Origin: Cymodocea nodosa
Lineage: Eukaryota; Streptophyta; Magnoliopsida; Alismatales; Cymodoceaceae
Length of the DNA: 64,000 nucleotides
Assembly: GCA_036874045.1 (NCBI GenBank)
Contig: JAZBRI010000008.1
Location: forward strand, 9,129,001 to 9,193,000
Direction of reading: 5' to 3'
This document shows positions 11,601-24,330 of this stretch, in pieces (the first letter of the stretch is position 1; the number at the start of each line of letters is the position of its first letter). The position numbers and the translations under genes are program-made. The notes beneath the pieces are model-generated. The model was not told the DNA's origin and did not search any database. It was given only the letters and a program-made list of their open reading frames with translations.

Positions 11601-12468
11601 AGTTAGCGTAACACCATAGACTTAGTTCGTTGAGTTAGCTACAATACTTGTCATGTGAGTTGGCACATGAAGAACTCGTTAAGTTAAAAACGTTAAGTTA
11701 TATATCTACTTGTTTTACTCGTTTAGTTAACATTAAAGTAACGACTTCTTATTACACGATGAAAAATTTTAGACGAGAAAGTTTATTTTACAGGAAATTT
11801 TTCAGAGATCCAGGATTGATGATTAAAGAAAATTTGAAATGTAAACGTGGGTCAGAACATGTGTATTTTGATGAAGGAAAAACAAAAGACGTGAAGAAGT
11901 AGAAAACTGGTAGTGATTAAACGTGGAGGATATGCATGAATGAAGATACAGTATAAAAGGCATAGAATTCTCGTTGATCAGTTATTCCTACACACTAAAC
12001 GAAATATATTTTCAGGGATCAAAAATGCCTTTCGGGGAAAAGCTCTTAGATGGAAGAAAATTCAGTGAAGTAGAAAAAGTCAGATTTATGTCACTGAATA
12101 TCTGAAGTATCAAAAGAAAGCAAATTCAATGAAGTAGAGAAAGTCAAATATTCATTATTGAAGAATTGCTGAAGAAGAAAAAGAAGAAGAAGAAGAAAGA
12201 TCTCAAACAGGGAGAAATATTTTAAATTGCATAAATTAGTTTTCTCTATTTGTAGTTATGAAATTGAATAGATGAAACATAGTATCGTTATATAATTACA
12301 TCTACAATTTCTAAAGAGAATTGAATTGTATATTGTAATTGAAACCTTGAATAAAATGATTTTATGAAAATAGTGTCTCGACTTGTTTTTAATTTTGAAG
12401 TTTCAATTATAATCGAAAATGTTGAAAAACACAATTCACCCCTTCTTGTGTAGTCATACAATCCTACA
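8648..12468 (+). repeat. Element B 5' LTR, split by a 2.2-kb insertion
   Basis: The LTR starts TGTTGGGTATTTTG and ends CAATCCTACA, two bases before the primer-binding site. Removing 9232-11479 and one TSD copy leaves about 1568 bp. TATAAAAG is at 11952-11959. U3 repeat words are at about 8936, 8979, 9025 and 9057, with CACGTG near 9016. The right part (11485-11700) carries three CGTTGAGTTA words. Confidence 0.9.
9232..11479 (+). mobile_element. Single LTR (2248 bp) inserted in B's 5' LTR
   Basis: It starts TGTAAACTTAAG and ends ATCGCTACA, flanked by TATTG (9227-9231) and TATTA (11480-11484); sequence on either side rejoins the LTR of B exactly. There is no primer site, coding domain or terminal repeat inside, so a solo LTR is most likely. 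Near 9745-9800 is a GGGATAAATCTCAACC segment similar to 61995-62012. At 11365-11428 lies a box with CTCCCTATGG, CCATACTTGC and GTGTGCTTGCAGTT, shared with two other insertions in the window. The open frame at 9972-10211 has no recognisable product. Confidence 0.8.
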
Positions 12469-12470
12469 AG

Positions 12471-12482
12471 TGGTATCAGAGC
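12471..12482 (+). promoter_or_regulatory. Primer-binding site of element B
   Basis: TGGTATCAGAGC, two bases after the LTR. It matches the 3' end of plant initiator methionine tRNA and sets the boundary of the 5' LTR. Confidence 0.92.
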
Positions 12483-12667
12483 TAGTTAATAATCTTTGAT
12501 ATAAAATCGATAACAACTTATTTAATATCATTGTTAATTCTGCCTTCCTTGTTTTTAAACAGAAATTAATATCTGAGCATACGTTTAACCTTCTTAATTT
12601 AAGGCTCAAGTTGTTTTAAAGTTTTTAAACTGTTTAAAATCAAATAGGTTAAAAAATCTAAGGCAAG

Positions 12668-14925
12668 ATGGCTATTGGAAATGGTAATTTTTCTTTGTAT
12701 GAAGGTCAAAATCTTAATCGTCTTCCTTTATTTGATGGAATTCATTTTGAATATTGGAAATATAGGATGACAGTCTTTCTTCAAAGTATAGATCATAAGT
12801 TGTGGTTCATGATTTGTAAACCATATACTCCGTTAACTACCCCTTATAATACTTGGACAATTACTGAAAAGGAAAATGAAACTCTGAATGTTAAAGGCTT
12901 AAATATTTTATTTTGTGCATTGAGTTATGAACAATTTGGTAAAGTGTCAGCATATAAATCTACTTATGAGTTGTGGCATGCATTAGAAGTTTCACATGAA
13001 GGTACTTCTCAAGTTAAAGAGGCTAAGATAAATATGTTAATTCATAAGTATGAACTCTTTAAGATGCATGAAGACGAAAGTATTTCTGAGATGTTTTCTA
13101 GATTCATTGATATCATAAACTCTTTAAAATGTTTAGGAAAGAATTTTGAATAGAAGGATTTGGTGAGGAAAATTCTCAGATCCCTAAGTTCCAAAATGGT
13201 CTTAGAAAGTGACATCAATTGAGGAATCACGAGATTTAAATGTTTATACCATAAATGAACTTATAGGAAATTTAATAGCTTATGAAGTTCAATTAAATGA
13301 TTCAATGAGTCACAATAAACTAAAAATGAAGAAAGAAATAGCCTACGAAATTAATTCAGATTTTGATATATCTACTGATTTTGACGAGGATTTGATTTTG
13401 CTGACTAGGAAATTCAAGAAAGCATGGAAAGGTAGGAAACAGCAAAGGAATAAAAATGATAAACCCTCAATGTCAAAATCACTAAATGACAAGAATTCTT
13501 CATCTAGAAAGTATGTATGTTACAACTGTAAGAAACCTGGACATCTTTCTCTAGATTGTCCTATAAGGAAAAATGAAAAGCATAGTAGGACAAATCAGAA
13601 GAAGATGACTCAGAAATCTTAGAAAAAGTTTTATAAGAAAAAGGCTTTGAAGGTCCCCTTGGGATGACACATCAGAAGAGTCTAAATCTGAGGAATCATC
13701 AATAAAATCTTCACATTCAGAAGAAGAACAAGAGTTAGAAGACGTTGCTCATGTGTGCTTCATGGTAGATGAGTTTGAGGTAATATCTGATCCTGAAAGT
13801 CATTCAAATTTTAACTTTGATAAATTATTATGTGCTTATCATGTATTATTACAAAAACTTAAAGCTTGTAAACTGGAAAATAAGAATATTAGAAACTCTT
13901 TGACCATAATGGAAGAAGAAAATTGTTTCATGTTTACTACTTTAGAAAATTTTAAATGTGATAATGAAAATCATGCTAGAGATTTGCATAAATTTAGATT
14001 TAATGAATGTGTCTTGCATGAACAAATGCAGAATACAAATGCTGAAAAATTAAAGATAGAATCTGAAAATGAAATGTTGAGAAACAACATAAATGATCTT
14101 GAGTTAGAGATTGATAGATTAAAAATGAGAGAGTTAGATTTAAATTCCACCGTTGAGAAATAGAATTTAAGTCAAACTAAGTTAGACAAACTAACTAGTA
14201 CCCCTGCGGTGTCATATAAATTTGGCTTAAGATTTGATTATCCTGAATATCCTGAATCTCAAGCCAATAAAGGATTTATTAGTTGCAGTCCAAGTAAATC
14301 TAACACTAAAATTCCTTTTATCATGAAACAAGGTAATAAATATGTAGAAGTAGGTAATTCAAGGGATGAATCATGTAGTAATAATATAAACCAATGTGAT
14401 TTATCTAAATGTACTTCTAACATGACTATTAATGTTTCTAAAAATCTTGTTTCTTGTTTTGAAAATTCAGTCACTAATGTTTCAAAAATGTCTAACAATT
14501 GTAGTAAATTGAAAATTCAGAAACCTGAGTATGAAATTCAAAACTTTGGTGTTAGACCAATTACTCATTCTACAAGTTCTTTATCTGAAAATTCTTGTGT
14601 AGAAAAAGATTTTGTATGTACTGACAATTCAAATACAAGTACAAAATCTTGGTATTAACTTACTGAAATGTATGAGCATGATCAAAATAAATTAACATCT
14701 GATAAAAATCGGTTTGGTCTTGGTTATACTATATCTGAAAACAAAAAGAATGATTATAAGAGTAATAATGCTATAAGTAAGTATGATGCTAATGATAAAT
14801 CATTAGTACTTACAACTAATAAGAATGTAAATGATAATGTTAAACTGTTTTTAAACAAAAAGAAGAAATATGCATTTAATGAACTTTGTCCTTAACAACA
14901 TTAAGTACCAAGGAACAGTTCTTAA
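12668..14925 (+). pseudogene. Element B gag: capsid, CCHC knuckle and coiled-coil spacer
   Basis: The start is ATG 12668 (MAIGNGNFSLYEGQ). FDGIHFEYWKYRM and the following helices match the copia gag-polypeptide (UBN2-type) region. A TAG at 13151 (Gln in F) and a one-base insertion near 13195 break it. A Lys-rich stretch leads to the CCHC knuckle CYNCKKPGHLSLDC (13518-13559). After stops near 13620 the frame continues through an acidic patch and a coiled coil (about 13830-14160, Leu/Glu/Lys heptads), then a Ser/Asn/Cys-rich spacer to 14895. TAA at 14923-14925 closes the frame just before protease; C, D and F have it at the same place. The long spacer is typical of Sirevirus gag. The product would form virus-like particles in the cytoplasm if intact. 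Confidence 0.85.
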
Positions 14926-15712
14926 TTTGTGTTGCAGGAAGAAACAACATCAAAATAGATCTTGGATAGTGGAGCATCAAGTCACATGACTGGACAGAAA
15001 AGTTATTGAAAAATTTTACAAATACCAAGAAAGGAAATGTTACATTTGGAAACAAAAGCAAGGATAAAATCATAGTATGGGCAATGTTCAAATAACTCCT
15101 ACTTGTGTTATTTTGAATGTATTATATGTAGAAAACTTAGGATTTAATTTGCTGAGTGTTATAAAACTAATTGATAATGGATATTATGTATTATTTGAAG
15201 ATAATTTATGAAAAATTATTGATAAAATTACAGATGAACTTAAGTTTATTACTAAAAGAAAATGTTCTATATGTGTTTTATCTTTATCTTCTAGTGTAGT
15301 TGATTTAAATTCATGTTTGCTAATTGAAACTAGTGATGCATATTTGTGGCATAGAATGATCAAACATATAAATATGAAATTGTTACATAAACTGTCTAGA
15401 AAACATTTAGTGAGAGGTTTACCAAAGATTAAATACTCAAAAGACTTTATGTGTGATGCATGTGAGTTAGGTAAACTTCACAAAAACTCTTTTAAATCCA
15501 AAACTGATATTTCAAGCAAGAGAGTCTTAGAACTTATACATATGGATCTATTTGGACCAACCAGAATCATGAGTTTTGGTGGTAAACGGTATGTATTTGT
15601 TTTAGTAGATGACTTCTCTAGATACGCTTGGGTATATTTTCTAGCATCTAAGACAGAAGTTTTTGAAAAGTTTAAAATATTTTACAATCTTGTTCAAAAT
15701 GAACAAAGTGTC
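14926..15712 (+). pseudogene. Element B protease and N-terminal half of integrase
   Basis: The protease active site DSGASSHM is at 14965-14988, with a TAG two codons before it where D and C have Trp. A frame loss follows near 15075. From 15317 the frame encodes the pre-integrase zinc region (LWHRMIKHIN, CDACELGK) and the first catalytic Asp of integrase in IHMDLFGP (about 15537-15560), then VLVDDFSRYAWVYF. At 15712 a 2.3-kb insertion interrupts the gene; 15708-15712 (GTGTC) is its left TSD. The second Asp and the Glu of the DDE triad lie beyond the insertion. Confidence 0.85.
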
Positions 15713-17991
15713 TGTTTAGAATGAAAAAGTGCATATTATTAACGGTTAAATGATGGTTAATTACATAATATTTAGCTTATCATATGAGAATTAAGTTATT
15801 ATGTTATAATTGCACTGTTATATGCTTTAATTAAAGAATCTACTTAATTTTGGGGAATTAATGTTAATTTAGTACATTTCTAAACTATCGGTAAGTTGCA
15901 GGATGTGAAATTCTTAAGTATCCAAATTTTCTGATATTTCAGACATTTATGTTTAACATACCGAACATATTTCGAACAGTTATGTTTAACAGACCAAACA
16001 TGTATCAGATAATTATGTTTAAATTGCCGAACAGTTATGTTTTGAAAGAATAGTTTATTATTTCCTGAAGTACACGTGTCGAAACCATAATGCATGACTT
16101 AAGTGAACTTTTAGTGAGTTATCTATAATTATCCGAAATTGCAGTTGGGCATCGGACAGTTATTTGTGTAACTCTCTGAAATCTCTTTTTATTTATAAAA
16201 TAGCTATGGACATGTGTCATGTTCAAGGAAAGTGACTTAAGTGGATTTTCGGTAAGTTATCTCTAACTATCCGAAATGCATCTGAGCATCGGATAGTTAG
16301 CCCTATAACTCTTCGAAATGTTTCTTTTATTATTAAACTGTTGCTGACACATGTCAAGATTTGGTAGATTTACTTAAGTTATATATCAGTGAGTTATCTG
16401 TAAGTATCCGAAAAGCATATGAGCATCGGATAGTTAAGTTTTTAAGTATCCGAAATGCATCTGAGCATCAGATAGTTAAGTTTTAAGTATCCGAAATGCA
16501 CCTAAGCATCGGATAGTTAAATTTATGCACGTGTTTTATAGTTAAATCAACGAAGAAAGTTCGTTGAGTTATCTATAACTCTACGGACTATTTATTTTCT
16601 AATATGCCACTATAGCGGTTGTAGGAACAGATAGTTGAAAGAAAAAAACCATGATCGCACGTATCGTGCAGGGAGAAGAAAGCATCACCGTTGATACGAA
16701 TGAAGGAAATCCAACCGACCATTCAAGCAGAAGTAGTTACTACTGAAGAAATATAAAAGAAAAGAAGAAAAAGAAGTAAAGGGTGTGTGATCGATGAATG
16801 GGTAGTGTGTACAGAGGAGGAGCACCGAGCTTTCTACAGACAGTATCGGCAATTCTCCAAAGTACCACACCAACCATCGTTACCACCACCATAATCACCA
16901 ACCATCGGCGGTCTGTGAGGATACTTTCTTGATGTCAGGTCGATTCTAAGCCAAACATAGTGCTTGACAACCACTGTGAGGAGTGATCACGTCGCAGGAA
17001 GGGAAACCATTTTCACCAAGCGCCGACTCATATTTTAGGAGATCGTAAAGCTTCTAGCCTTGGCTTCGAGTTGATGCCAGTATGTTGAAGAGATCATCTT
17101 GCAATTCTGGACTCGCGATTCTATAGGGAAAGGTGACAGAATTATAAGTGGTTTAATTTTTAGTGGTATAATCGTGTCGCAAGTAGTGACGGAAGTATTT
17201 ACTATCGATTGAGATTACTTTACATTTCACCTTTCGCCCATTTCCATGTTCATATTAAAACAAAAATACCAAAAACAATTTATCTATGTTTGTATGTTGT
17301 ATTTGAGTGTTGTATTGTTTGTGTTATATCATGATTAATGTTATCTTTGTCAGTGTTGTGATTGTTTTATGTTTATTTTAGTTTTATAGTTTACTGAAAT
17401 TGGTTCGTTCAAAAGAGTAAAAGATTTTAATGGTTACTGTTTAAATTATCTGAATGTTAGTATTACTTAATGATAAATCTAGTGTTTACTAACATTGAAA
17501 AGCTTAATTGATGTTATTTACAATCTGTGGAACCGCCCAATGGTTGGCCGAATTCCTCTGTAAATAGCAGTATTAAAAAGAAAAGACAAGCTCGTGGAGT
17601 TAACTTAAGTCCACGAGGTTAGTCTGTTGAGTTAGCCATAACTCAACGAACTTTGTCCGTTGAGTTAACTGTAACTCAACAGAGAGCTTATTAAATATAT
17701 AAATTTGATTATTAACAAACGGATAGTTCTAAATTCTCAAGCAATTTCTTGTGGGATCAACCTGTACTTGCACACTGATACAATAGACATTGTGCACTTG
17801 CAGTTAAAGTACAAATTGGAATTAATATCTAAATTGTATTAAAGGTTGTTTGTTTACTTCTAAAAGAAAAAGAATAGGCATAAAGATAAATTAACTAAGT
17901 AAAAACAGAAGTTAACAAATCCAAGTTTTTCTGGTACGTTATTGGAGATTTAATCAAATATTTTGGTGTCGTGTTGGGTAAAATTCAAACA
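15713..17991 (+). mobile_element. Single LTR (2279 bp) inserted in B's integrase
   Basis: It starts TGTTTAGAAT and ends AATTCAAACA, which are near inverted repeats; the TSD is GTGTC at 15708-15712 and 17992-17996. There is no internal domain or second terminal repeat, so a solo LTR is likely. The left third (16080-16530) is full of TATCCGA/TCGGATA words and CACGTG. At about 17580-17690 are CGTTGAGTTA words like those of family 1. A box at 17745-17806 (TTGTGGGATCAACC, TGTACTTGCAC, TGTGCACTTGCAGTTA) matches the insertions at 9232 and 61722. Orientation is assumed plus from that box. Confidence 0.8.
16401..16526 (+). repeat. Three tandem 41-42-bp units, each an inverted repeat
   Basis: Units start at 16401, 16443 and 16484. 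Each reads TATCCGAAA.TGC, a short spacer, then GCATCGGATAGTTAA, so TATCCGA pairs with TCGGATA within a unit. A fourth, separated copy is at about 16268-16300. They lie in the part of this LTR that would be U3. Confidence 0.75.
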
Positions 17992-17996
17992 GTGTC

Positions 17997-18744
17997 TCTA
18001 TTCAAAAACTTAGGAGTGATTATGGTACTGAATTTGATAATGATCAAATGGATAATTACTATAAAGATCATGGCATTGATCATAGATTTTCTTTTCCAAG
18101 AGCACCGTCTCAAAATGGTGTTGTTGAGAGAAAGAATTGATCACTTCAAGAAATGGCCAGAACTATGTTAAATGAACATAATTTACCTCAAAATCTTTAG
18201 GCTGAAGTAGTGAATACAGCTTGTTATATTATTAATAGAAGTTACTTAAGACCTCTTGTTAATAAAACTCCTTTTGAAATTATGTTTGATAGGGTTTCAA
18301 AAATTTCCTATATGAAACCATTTGGCTGCAAGTGTTTTATTCTTAACACTAAGGACAAAAGGGATAAATTTCAAGCCAAAGCGGATGAAGGAATTTTTGT
18401 AGGTTACTCTACTAGAAGTAAAGCCTATAGAGTATATAATAAGACTTCTAGAACTATTGAAGAAACCCTTCATGTAAGCTTTAATGAAAATTCTTTTAGA
18501 GGATCTCAATCTAAAGTTGATAATGATGATATGATCAATTTCCCAAAAGAATTAGAGATCATTAGAGATCAAAGTGGTGTACCTTTAGATGTTGATGAGA
18601 ATATTGGGGAAAATCATAGAAATTGGCGTTATTCTTCATCAAATCTCATCACTCAAGTCATTTGTAATATTAATGAGGGAGTTAAAACTAGAGCTTCTGT
18701 AAATATAAATTGTATGTGTATGTTTGTTTCTATGGTGGAACCAA
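17997..18744 (+). pseudogene. Element B integrase, C-terminal half
   Basis: It resumes exactly after the right TSD. It holds the second catalytic Asp (in SDYGTEFD, where D has His for Tyr) and the Glu in VVERKN, followed by a TGA at 18138-18140 where D and C have Arg, and a TAG near 18199 for Trp. From 18210 the frame is open through NTACYIINRSYLRP, the GKP-like YMKPFGCKCF block and the C-terminal extension with Asp/Asn-rich sequence. It encoded the strand-transfer enzyme that inserts the cDNA. Confidence 0.85.
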
Positions 18745-20269
18745 AGAATATAGAAGAGACATTATCTGATGAAAATTGGATAGTGGCAATGCAAGAAGAA
18801 CTAAATCAATTCATTAGGAATGATGTTTGGGAATTAGTTTCTCTACTCGAAAATCAGTCCATAATAGGTACAAAGTGGATCTTTAGAAACAAAACTAATG
18901 AGACTGGTCAAGTTATAAGAAACAAAGCTAGATTAGTTGCACAAGGGTATACACAGGAAGAAAGACTAGATTATGATGAAACATTTGCTCTTGTGGCTAG
19001 GTTAGAAAGTATTAGAATATTATTGGCCTATGCTTGTTATATGGATTTTAAACTATATCAAATGGATGTTAAGAGTGCATTTCTAAATGGTTTAATTAAT
19101 GAAGAAGTTTATTTAAAACAACCACCTAGATTTGAAGATATTAAAAATCCTGATTATGTGTATAAATTGAAGAAAGTCTTATATGGTTTGAAGCAAGCGC
19201 CTAGATCGTGGTATGAAAGGTTATTAACTTTTCTAATAGAACAAGGATATATCATGGGAAAAGTAGACTATACTCTATTTATCAAGAGAGATGATAAAGA
19301 TCAAATTGTTGTTCAAATATATGTGGATGATATAATCTTTGGAGTAACTTTTGATAAATTGATAAAAATATTTTTTGAAGAGATGACTAGTCAATTTGAA
19401 ATGAGTATGATAGGAGAACTTTCATATTTTCTAGGACTTCAAATTAAGCAAATGGATAAAGGTATATTTTTAAATGAGGAAAAATATGTAGATGAAATGC
19501 TTAAGAAATTTAATTTTAGTGATACAAGGATTCGAGGAACTCCTATGAGTACTTCTTTAAAGTTCGATATTGATGACATAGGAAAATCAATAGATCAAAG
19601 AAAATACAGAAGTATAATTGGTTCTTTACTTTATTTGACAGCTAATAGACCTGATATTATGTTTGTTGTGTGTGCTAGCACTAGATTTCAATCTAATCCT
19701 AAAGAATCACACTCAATTGCTGTTAAAAGAATATTTAGATATATACAAGGAACTAAAAATTTTAGACTTTATTATTCTAAGGATAGTTCAATAGATCTTA
19801 TAGGATATACTGATGCCGATTATGTAAAATTTAAATCTGATAGAAAAAGTACTAGTGACACATGTCAATTATTGGGAAATAATTTGGTGTCATGGTTTAG
19901 TAAAAGCAAAACTGTGTAGCACTTTCAACCACTAAAGGTGAAGATGTTGTTGCTACATTGTGTTGCATTCAGATTCTATGGATAAGGCAAACTTTAGAAG
20001 ATTTTGGATTATCTCATGATACAACTGAGATTTATTATGATAGTAGTTCTACAATAAATCTTTCCAAAAATCTTGTATTACATTCTAGAGCAAAGCATAT
20101 AGAGGTTAGACATCATTTTCTAAGAGACAACGTAATTAAAGGAAAAATTAAATTAGGATTTGTGTCTAGTAAAAATCAATTAGCTGATATATTTACAAAA
20201 CCTCTAGATGAAAATACATTTTGCAACATAAGATTAAATTTAGGTATTTGTAGGCTATGTGATGTATAA
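18745..20269 (+). pseudogene. Element B reverse transcriptase and RNase H, RT part intact
   Basis: The open frame 18210-19919 (569 codons) is the longest in the window and covers all of RT: WIFRNKTNETG, ARLVAQGYTQEE, the first catalytic Asp in MDVKSAFLNG, YGLKQAPRSWYERL, the YVDD box (about 19321-19332) and YFLGLQIKQ. Position GYTQEE keeps Gln, while C, D and F have TAG there. RNase H begins about 19710; one lost A in a run near 19903 shifts the frame into TAG at 19917. The remainder (19958-20269) keeps CDS-like RNase H sequence with the acid-to-Tyr change YYDSSS, ADIFTKPL and the end LCDV. Confidence 0.88.
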
Positions 20270-21863
20270 AATGCTTAAAACTCCACAAAAAGATAAATTT
20301 TGTTGATGTTATTTACCTCATAGATATTATATACTTATCATAAATATTTAAGTAATATCTAAACTGCTACATAATATACTATGTATTTATGATAAAATTA
20401 TTGTAGTATCTTATTGATTTTATGTATTTTTTTAAGTTTAATGGTTTTTCAAAATTTTAAGTGGAAGTGTCAATGAAAAACATTAAATTCCTCTAAAATC
20501 TTGAAATTTTGTTTAAGTGATTTTCGTTGGATCAATGAAAGTGCATATGATCAAGGATGAGTTTGACTTGATTGATTAAACTTGTAGAATAATTTATATG
20601 TAAATCATATTAAACTACTAATCAAAAGTATGAGCTTATTGAAACTAATTCATATTTTCAGTAAAATCATAGACGTAAAAATTGTATGAGATTTGTGTTT
20701 TATTGCATCTGTATTAATGGAATACATATATACTATGCTTAAAAATGAAAAGTGTTTACAAAGTGAGAATCTTTGAGAGTTTATTGATCAGTTTGATCAC
20801 GAGCCTTTTGTACTTAAGTAGATAAATATGTAAGGATTGTTGCCTTGATAAAGGATTCTTTAACTTTAACAACCTAAGGTCCTAATCAGACTTGGGATTG
20901 CTGACTAAAGCTCATTACACAGGTACATTAGAAAGCTCTTGGATGATTCAAGTTTTTCAAACTAACTTTTAAAGAAAATTATCAATATTTACTATTTTGA
21001 AAATCTAAAGTTGTTTCATTAACTACAGATATTTTTGAATCGAATATAGTTTCTACTAATATGATTGCTGATTTATTGAATCAACATTAGTACTTTTGAA
21101 AATGTTTATTTGCGATATATTCTTTTATTCTCCTTGAGTTAAACATATTAAGTTTAAAGTTATGTTTTGATTTATATACGAATGAAGTTGATTCCTGAAA
21201 TCATTTTTGATGAATTCAAGATGATAAAAATCTTTTGAAAAGAAAATTTAAAGTATAGTTATAATTAACCTCTATTTTTGTACAAGTATATTTTGTATGT
21301 TATTGAATATAATTGAAGTATATTTGTAGGGGGAGGAATAACAATGTCCAAAATAGATTAATATAATTCAGAATATAAATCTTGGTTAATCTGATTTTAG
21401 TCCTCTTAAGATCTTGATGAAACAATTTAAAAGACAAACAAACTATTTTAGATTCATAAAAAGAATATTAGAATAGTTTACAATGCTTTCAAGATGATGT
21501 TTTATATATGCTAATTATAGCTTGTGTATTGTCTTTGGAAGGTTTCAGTTGAAAGCATTCAAAACTTATTTTTGATAGTGTACTAACTAAACGTTATGTT
21601 ATGTAAGGCAACATGTAAAACTGCCTCTAGACAATGTTTTACTCGTTAGGTTAGTTAACTCAACGAGTTATGCTTAAATATTTCGAGTACCTTGATTGAA
21701 TAAACTATATTCAATATTCATTTAAAATCCAAACTTGAACTATTATACTAGTTGAGTTAGTCAACTAAAACCCTATTTAGACACTTATTACACGGGAACT
21801 TAGGTTATTCATAAACTTTGTGTTTGAAAATCTTTCCCGCTTGTTCTGTTACAACCTGTGACG
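20270..21863 (+). other. Element B linker between pol and extra ORF
   Basis: Non-coding, colinear with 606-2198. The spare purine tract AGGGGGAGG is at about 21328-21336, again after TTTGTAG. Nothing else recognisable before the regulatory module at 21609. Confidence 0.75.
21609..21781 (+). promoter_or_regulatory. Element B: copy of the hairpin, palindrome and TATA-like module
   Basis: Hairpin arms are at 21609-21621 and about 21636-21648, and the 28-bp palindrome at 21641-21668 is base for base the same as in A. The TATA-like box at 21774-21781 is TATTTAGA, mutated in one base. The box lies about 106 bp after the palindrome, as in A. Confidence 0.45.
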
Positions 21864-22626
21864 ATTGTCTCCAAGTTCTTCAAAGGGCGTGGCAGAGGAA
21901 AAGGAAAAGGCAAAGGAAATGGAAAAGGAAAAGAAATAGATGAAGATGAAGTTCGACGAGCTTGGTTTAAGAAAATACTTCAAGTTGACAAAAGGTTAGC
22001 AAAAATATATAGTGAATATTTCTTTCCTGAAGGAATACTAAATGAAGTTAGACTAGAACTTCATAATATTGATGAAAGTATAAAATACATGGGTATAAGA
22101 AGTAAATTTGACAGAGAATATAGAATGAAGTGTGCCGAAATCGCATTTTTGGAACAGTATGCACAATATATGAAAAAAGGCGTAGGTTCATCAAATAGAA
22201 TTCCTCAAACCCTTATCAGTAGTACTCGACTATAACCATTTGAGGAAGAACATGACTCTACAATACCTACACCCTTATTTTCAAAGGAAAAATAAACAAA
22301 TATTGTTGTTGATCAAAAGAAAGTTGAAGGTCTTTGAAAGGAAATAGTAATAGAAAGTGCCTTAGAAGAATTGAACTAGAAAACTTTTATGGAACAATTT
22401 CAGAAGAAAATAGCAATACTTGAAGAAGAGAAGCTGACTTGTTATAGAAGAAGAAAAATCAGGAAAATTATGTCTAAGGAAACAAAGTCTGCTGGAAAAG
22501 AAAAATCAGATGAACATTTATTTCTAAAGGACAATGTATGTCTAGACATTGTACCTTACAATGCATTTGACAATCTCATCAGTTTCGAATACACTGAAAC
22601 TAATGATGATAATGAAACTTTATTCT

Positions 22627-24330
22627 TGTTAGGATCGATAGGCTTACTAGAGGGAGGGTGAATGGTGCTAGTGTATAAATTTTACTTCTTTATAAACTTG
22701 ATTGATTAATTGATTGTATAAAATGAAATCAAAACAATAGAAAGAAATGTACACAAGAGGATTTTTAGGTGGTTCACCAACTTGACTAGTCCACCCTCAA
22801 GATTCACTTGAGCTTCACTAAGTATATGAGTACTTACAACACTTGCTTTCAGGTTGAAGAAGGAACCAACATTTAGAGTTGTCAACTATAAGCTCAACAA
22901 CCAACCTTTCTTCGAGCTTTCAGGTTGAAGCTCTCAACCAATAAAGAGTTTTCAAGTTGAAACTCGCGAACCAACACTTTGAACTTTTAACATAGAGTTT
23001 AAGCGCAGGGAGCTTTTGTGCTGTAGAAGACTTGAGATTGTTTCTAAATGATTGATTGATTGTATAAAATGAAATCAAAACAATAGAAAGAAATGCACAA
23101 GAGGATTTTTAGGTGGTTCACCAACTTGGCTAGTCCACCCCCAAGATTCACTTGGGCTTCACTAAGTATACGAGTACTTACAACACTTACTTTCAGGTTG
23201 AAGCAAGAACCAACACTTAGAGCTTTCAAGTATAAGCTCAACAACCAAACTTTCTTTGAGCTTTCGGGTTGAAGCTCTCAACCAATAGAGAGTTTTCAGG
23301 TTGAAACTCACGAACCAACACTTTGAACTTTTAACATAGAGTTTAAGCGTAGGGAGCTTTTATGCTGTAGAAGACTTGAGATTGTTTCTAAATGATGTAG
23401 ACTTGAGTGAATCTTTGAATGTGTTTGTAGCTTACAGTATATGATAATTGTTGCCCTAGCTTTTCCTTTTCTTCTCATATTTATACCAAGAGGTATAATG
23501 ATCATATTTTCTTCTAACGGATGTATTATGTTGTACTTGCTAAGAAATCAGACCTAAATATGGTAAGTTACCATTTAGGGAGGTATTTCAAGATACCCTT
23601 TCGATTTCATGGGTTTTTCGGAGGCTTAGCCATGTAACTCTCCGAAAATCAATAGTAACCTACTGAAAAGTCACTTAAGTCTTTTTGTCATGTAGGATTT
23701 CAGATCGTACATATGAGCTGTCATTCAATCGGATACTTGCAGCTGTAACTTACCGAACTATCCTTTGACTATCAGATAGTTAGCTACAGTAACCCTCCGA
23801 AATCCTTCTTTAAGTTTTCGACTGCTTTCTTATTTCAGCACGTGCATAATAGAATAACTTAAGTTTTGGATGGTTATAACTGTAACTCATCGAGACTCTT
23901 CAAATTTAGGATAGTTAGCTTTCTACCTTTTCGAAAAGTCTTTTAAACTTATGTTTTGGATTTCTACACGTGGAAAATTCACTAACTTAAGTTTCTGATA
24001 GTTGGCTTCCCTAACCTTCCGAAATTCTTGACCTTTCGGATAGTTAGCGCCTTAACTCTCCGATCATTCAGTCAACTTCCTTTAAAACTCTTCGAAGACT
24101 TTTATATCCAGATAGTTACTCTTCTCACTATCCGATAATGCTTTGGCTGCTTTGAACTGATTCTTCGGATACTTAAACCTATAACTGTCTGATTTTCTTA
24201 TGGCTCTATAGCAGCAATTTCTAAACCATTTGTATCGACTTCTGCTCTTTTGCTGAACTATCTATACTGTGAAATACAATTTATTACCTCACACAGGTTT
24301 TTGCATTATCGAAACACAAGGGTCCTAACA
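22627..24330 (-). mobile_element. Single LTR (1704 bp), minus strand, inserted in B's extra ORF
   Basis: Read on the plus strand it runs TGTTAGGATC...GGGTCCTAACA, flanked by ATTCT at 22622-22626 and 24331-24335. The minus strand ends CACCATTCACCCTCCCTCTAGTAA...CCTAACA, the pattern of the LTR end of G, so this is a solo LTR of a family related to G in reverse orientation. Its upstream half holds CACGTG-like and 'TCGGATAGTTA/TAACTCTCCGA' words. It carries an internal tandem duplication, listed separately. Confidence 0.85.
22705..23396 (-). repeat. 346-bp tandem duplication inside the minus-strand LTR
   Basis: TGATTGTATAAAATGAAATC begins at 22711 and again at 23057, and both copies run through GTGGTTCACCAACTTG, AGTCCACC, GGTTGAAGCTCTCAACCAAT and CTTGAGATTGTTTC before the second ends near 23396. 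The copies differ at scattered bases and by a few short indels, so the duplication is not recent. Within each unit, GGTTGAA...CAACCAA/CGAACCAAC is itself repeated about three times. Confidence 0.85.

Noticed and set aside
16685-16873. 62-codon minus-strand frame in the single LTR at 15713
   Set aside because: Short, no family resemblance, inside non-coding LTR.
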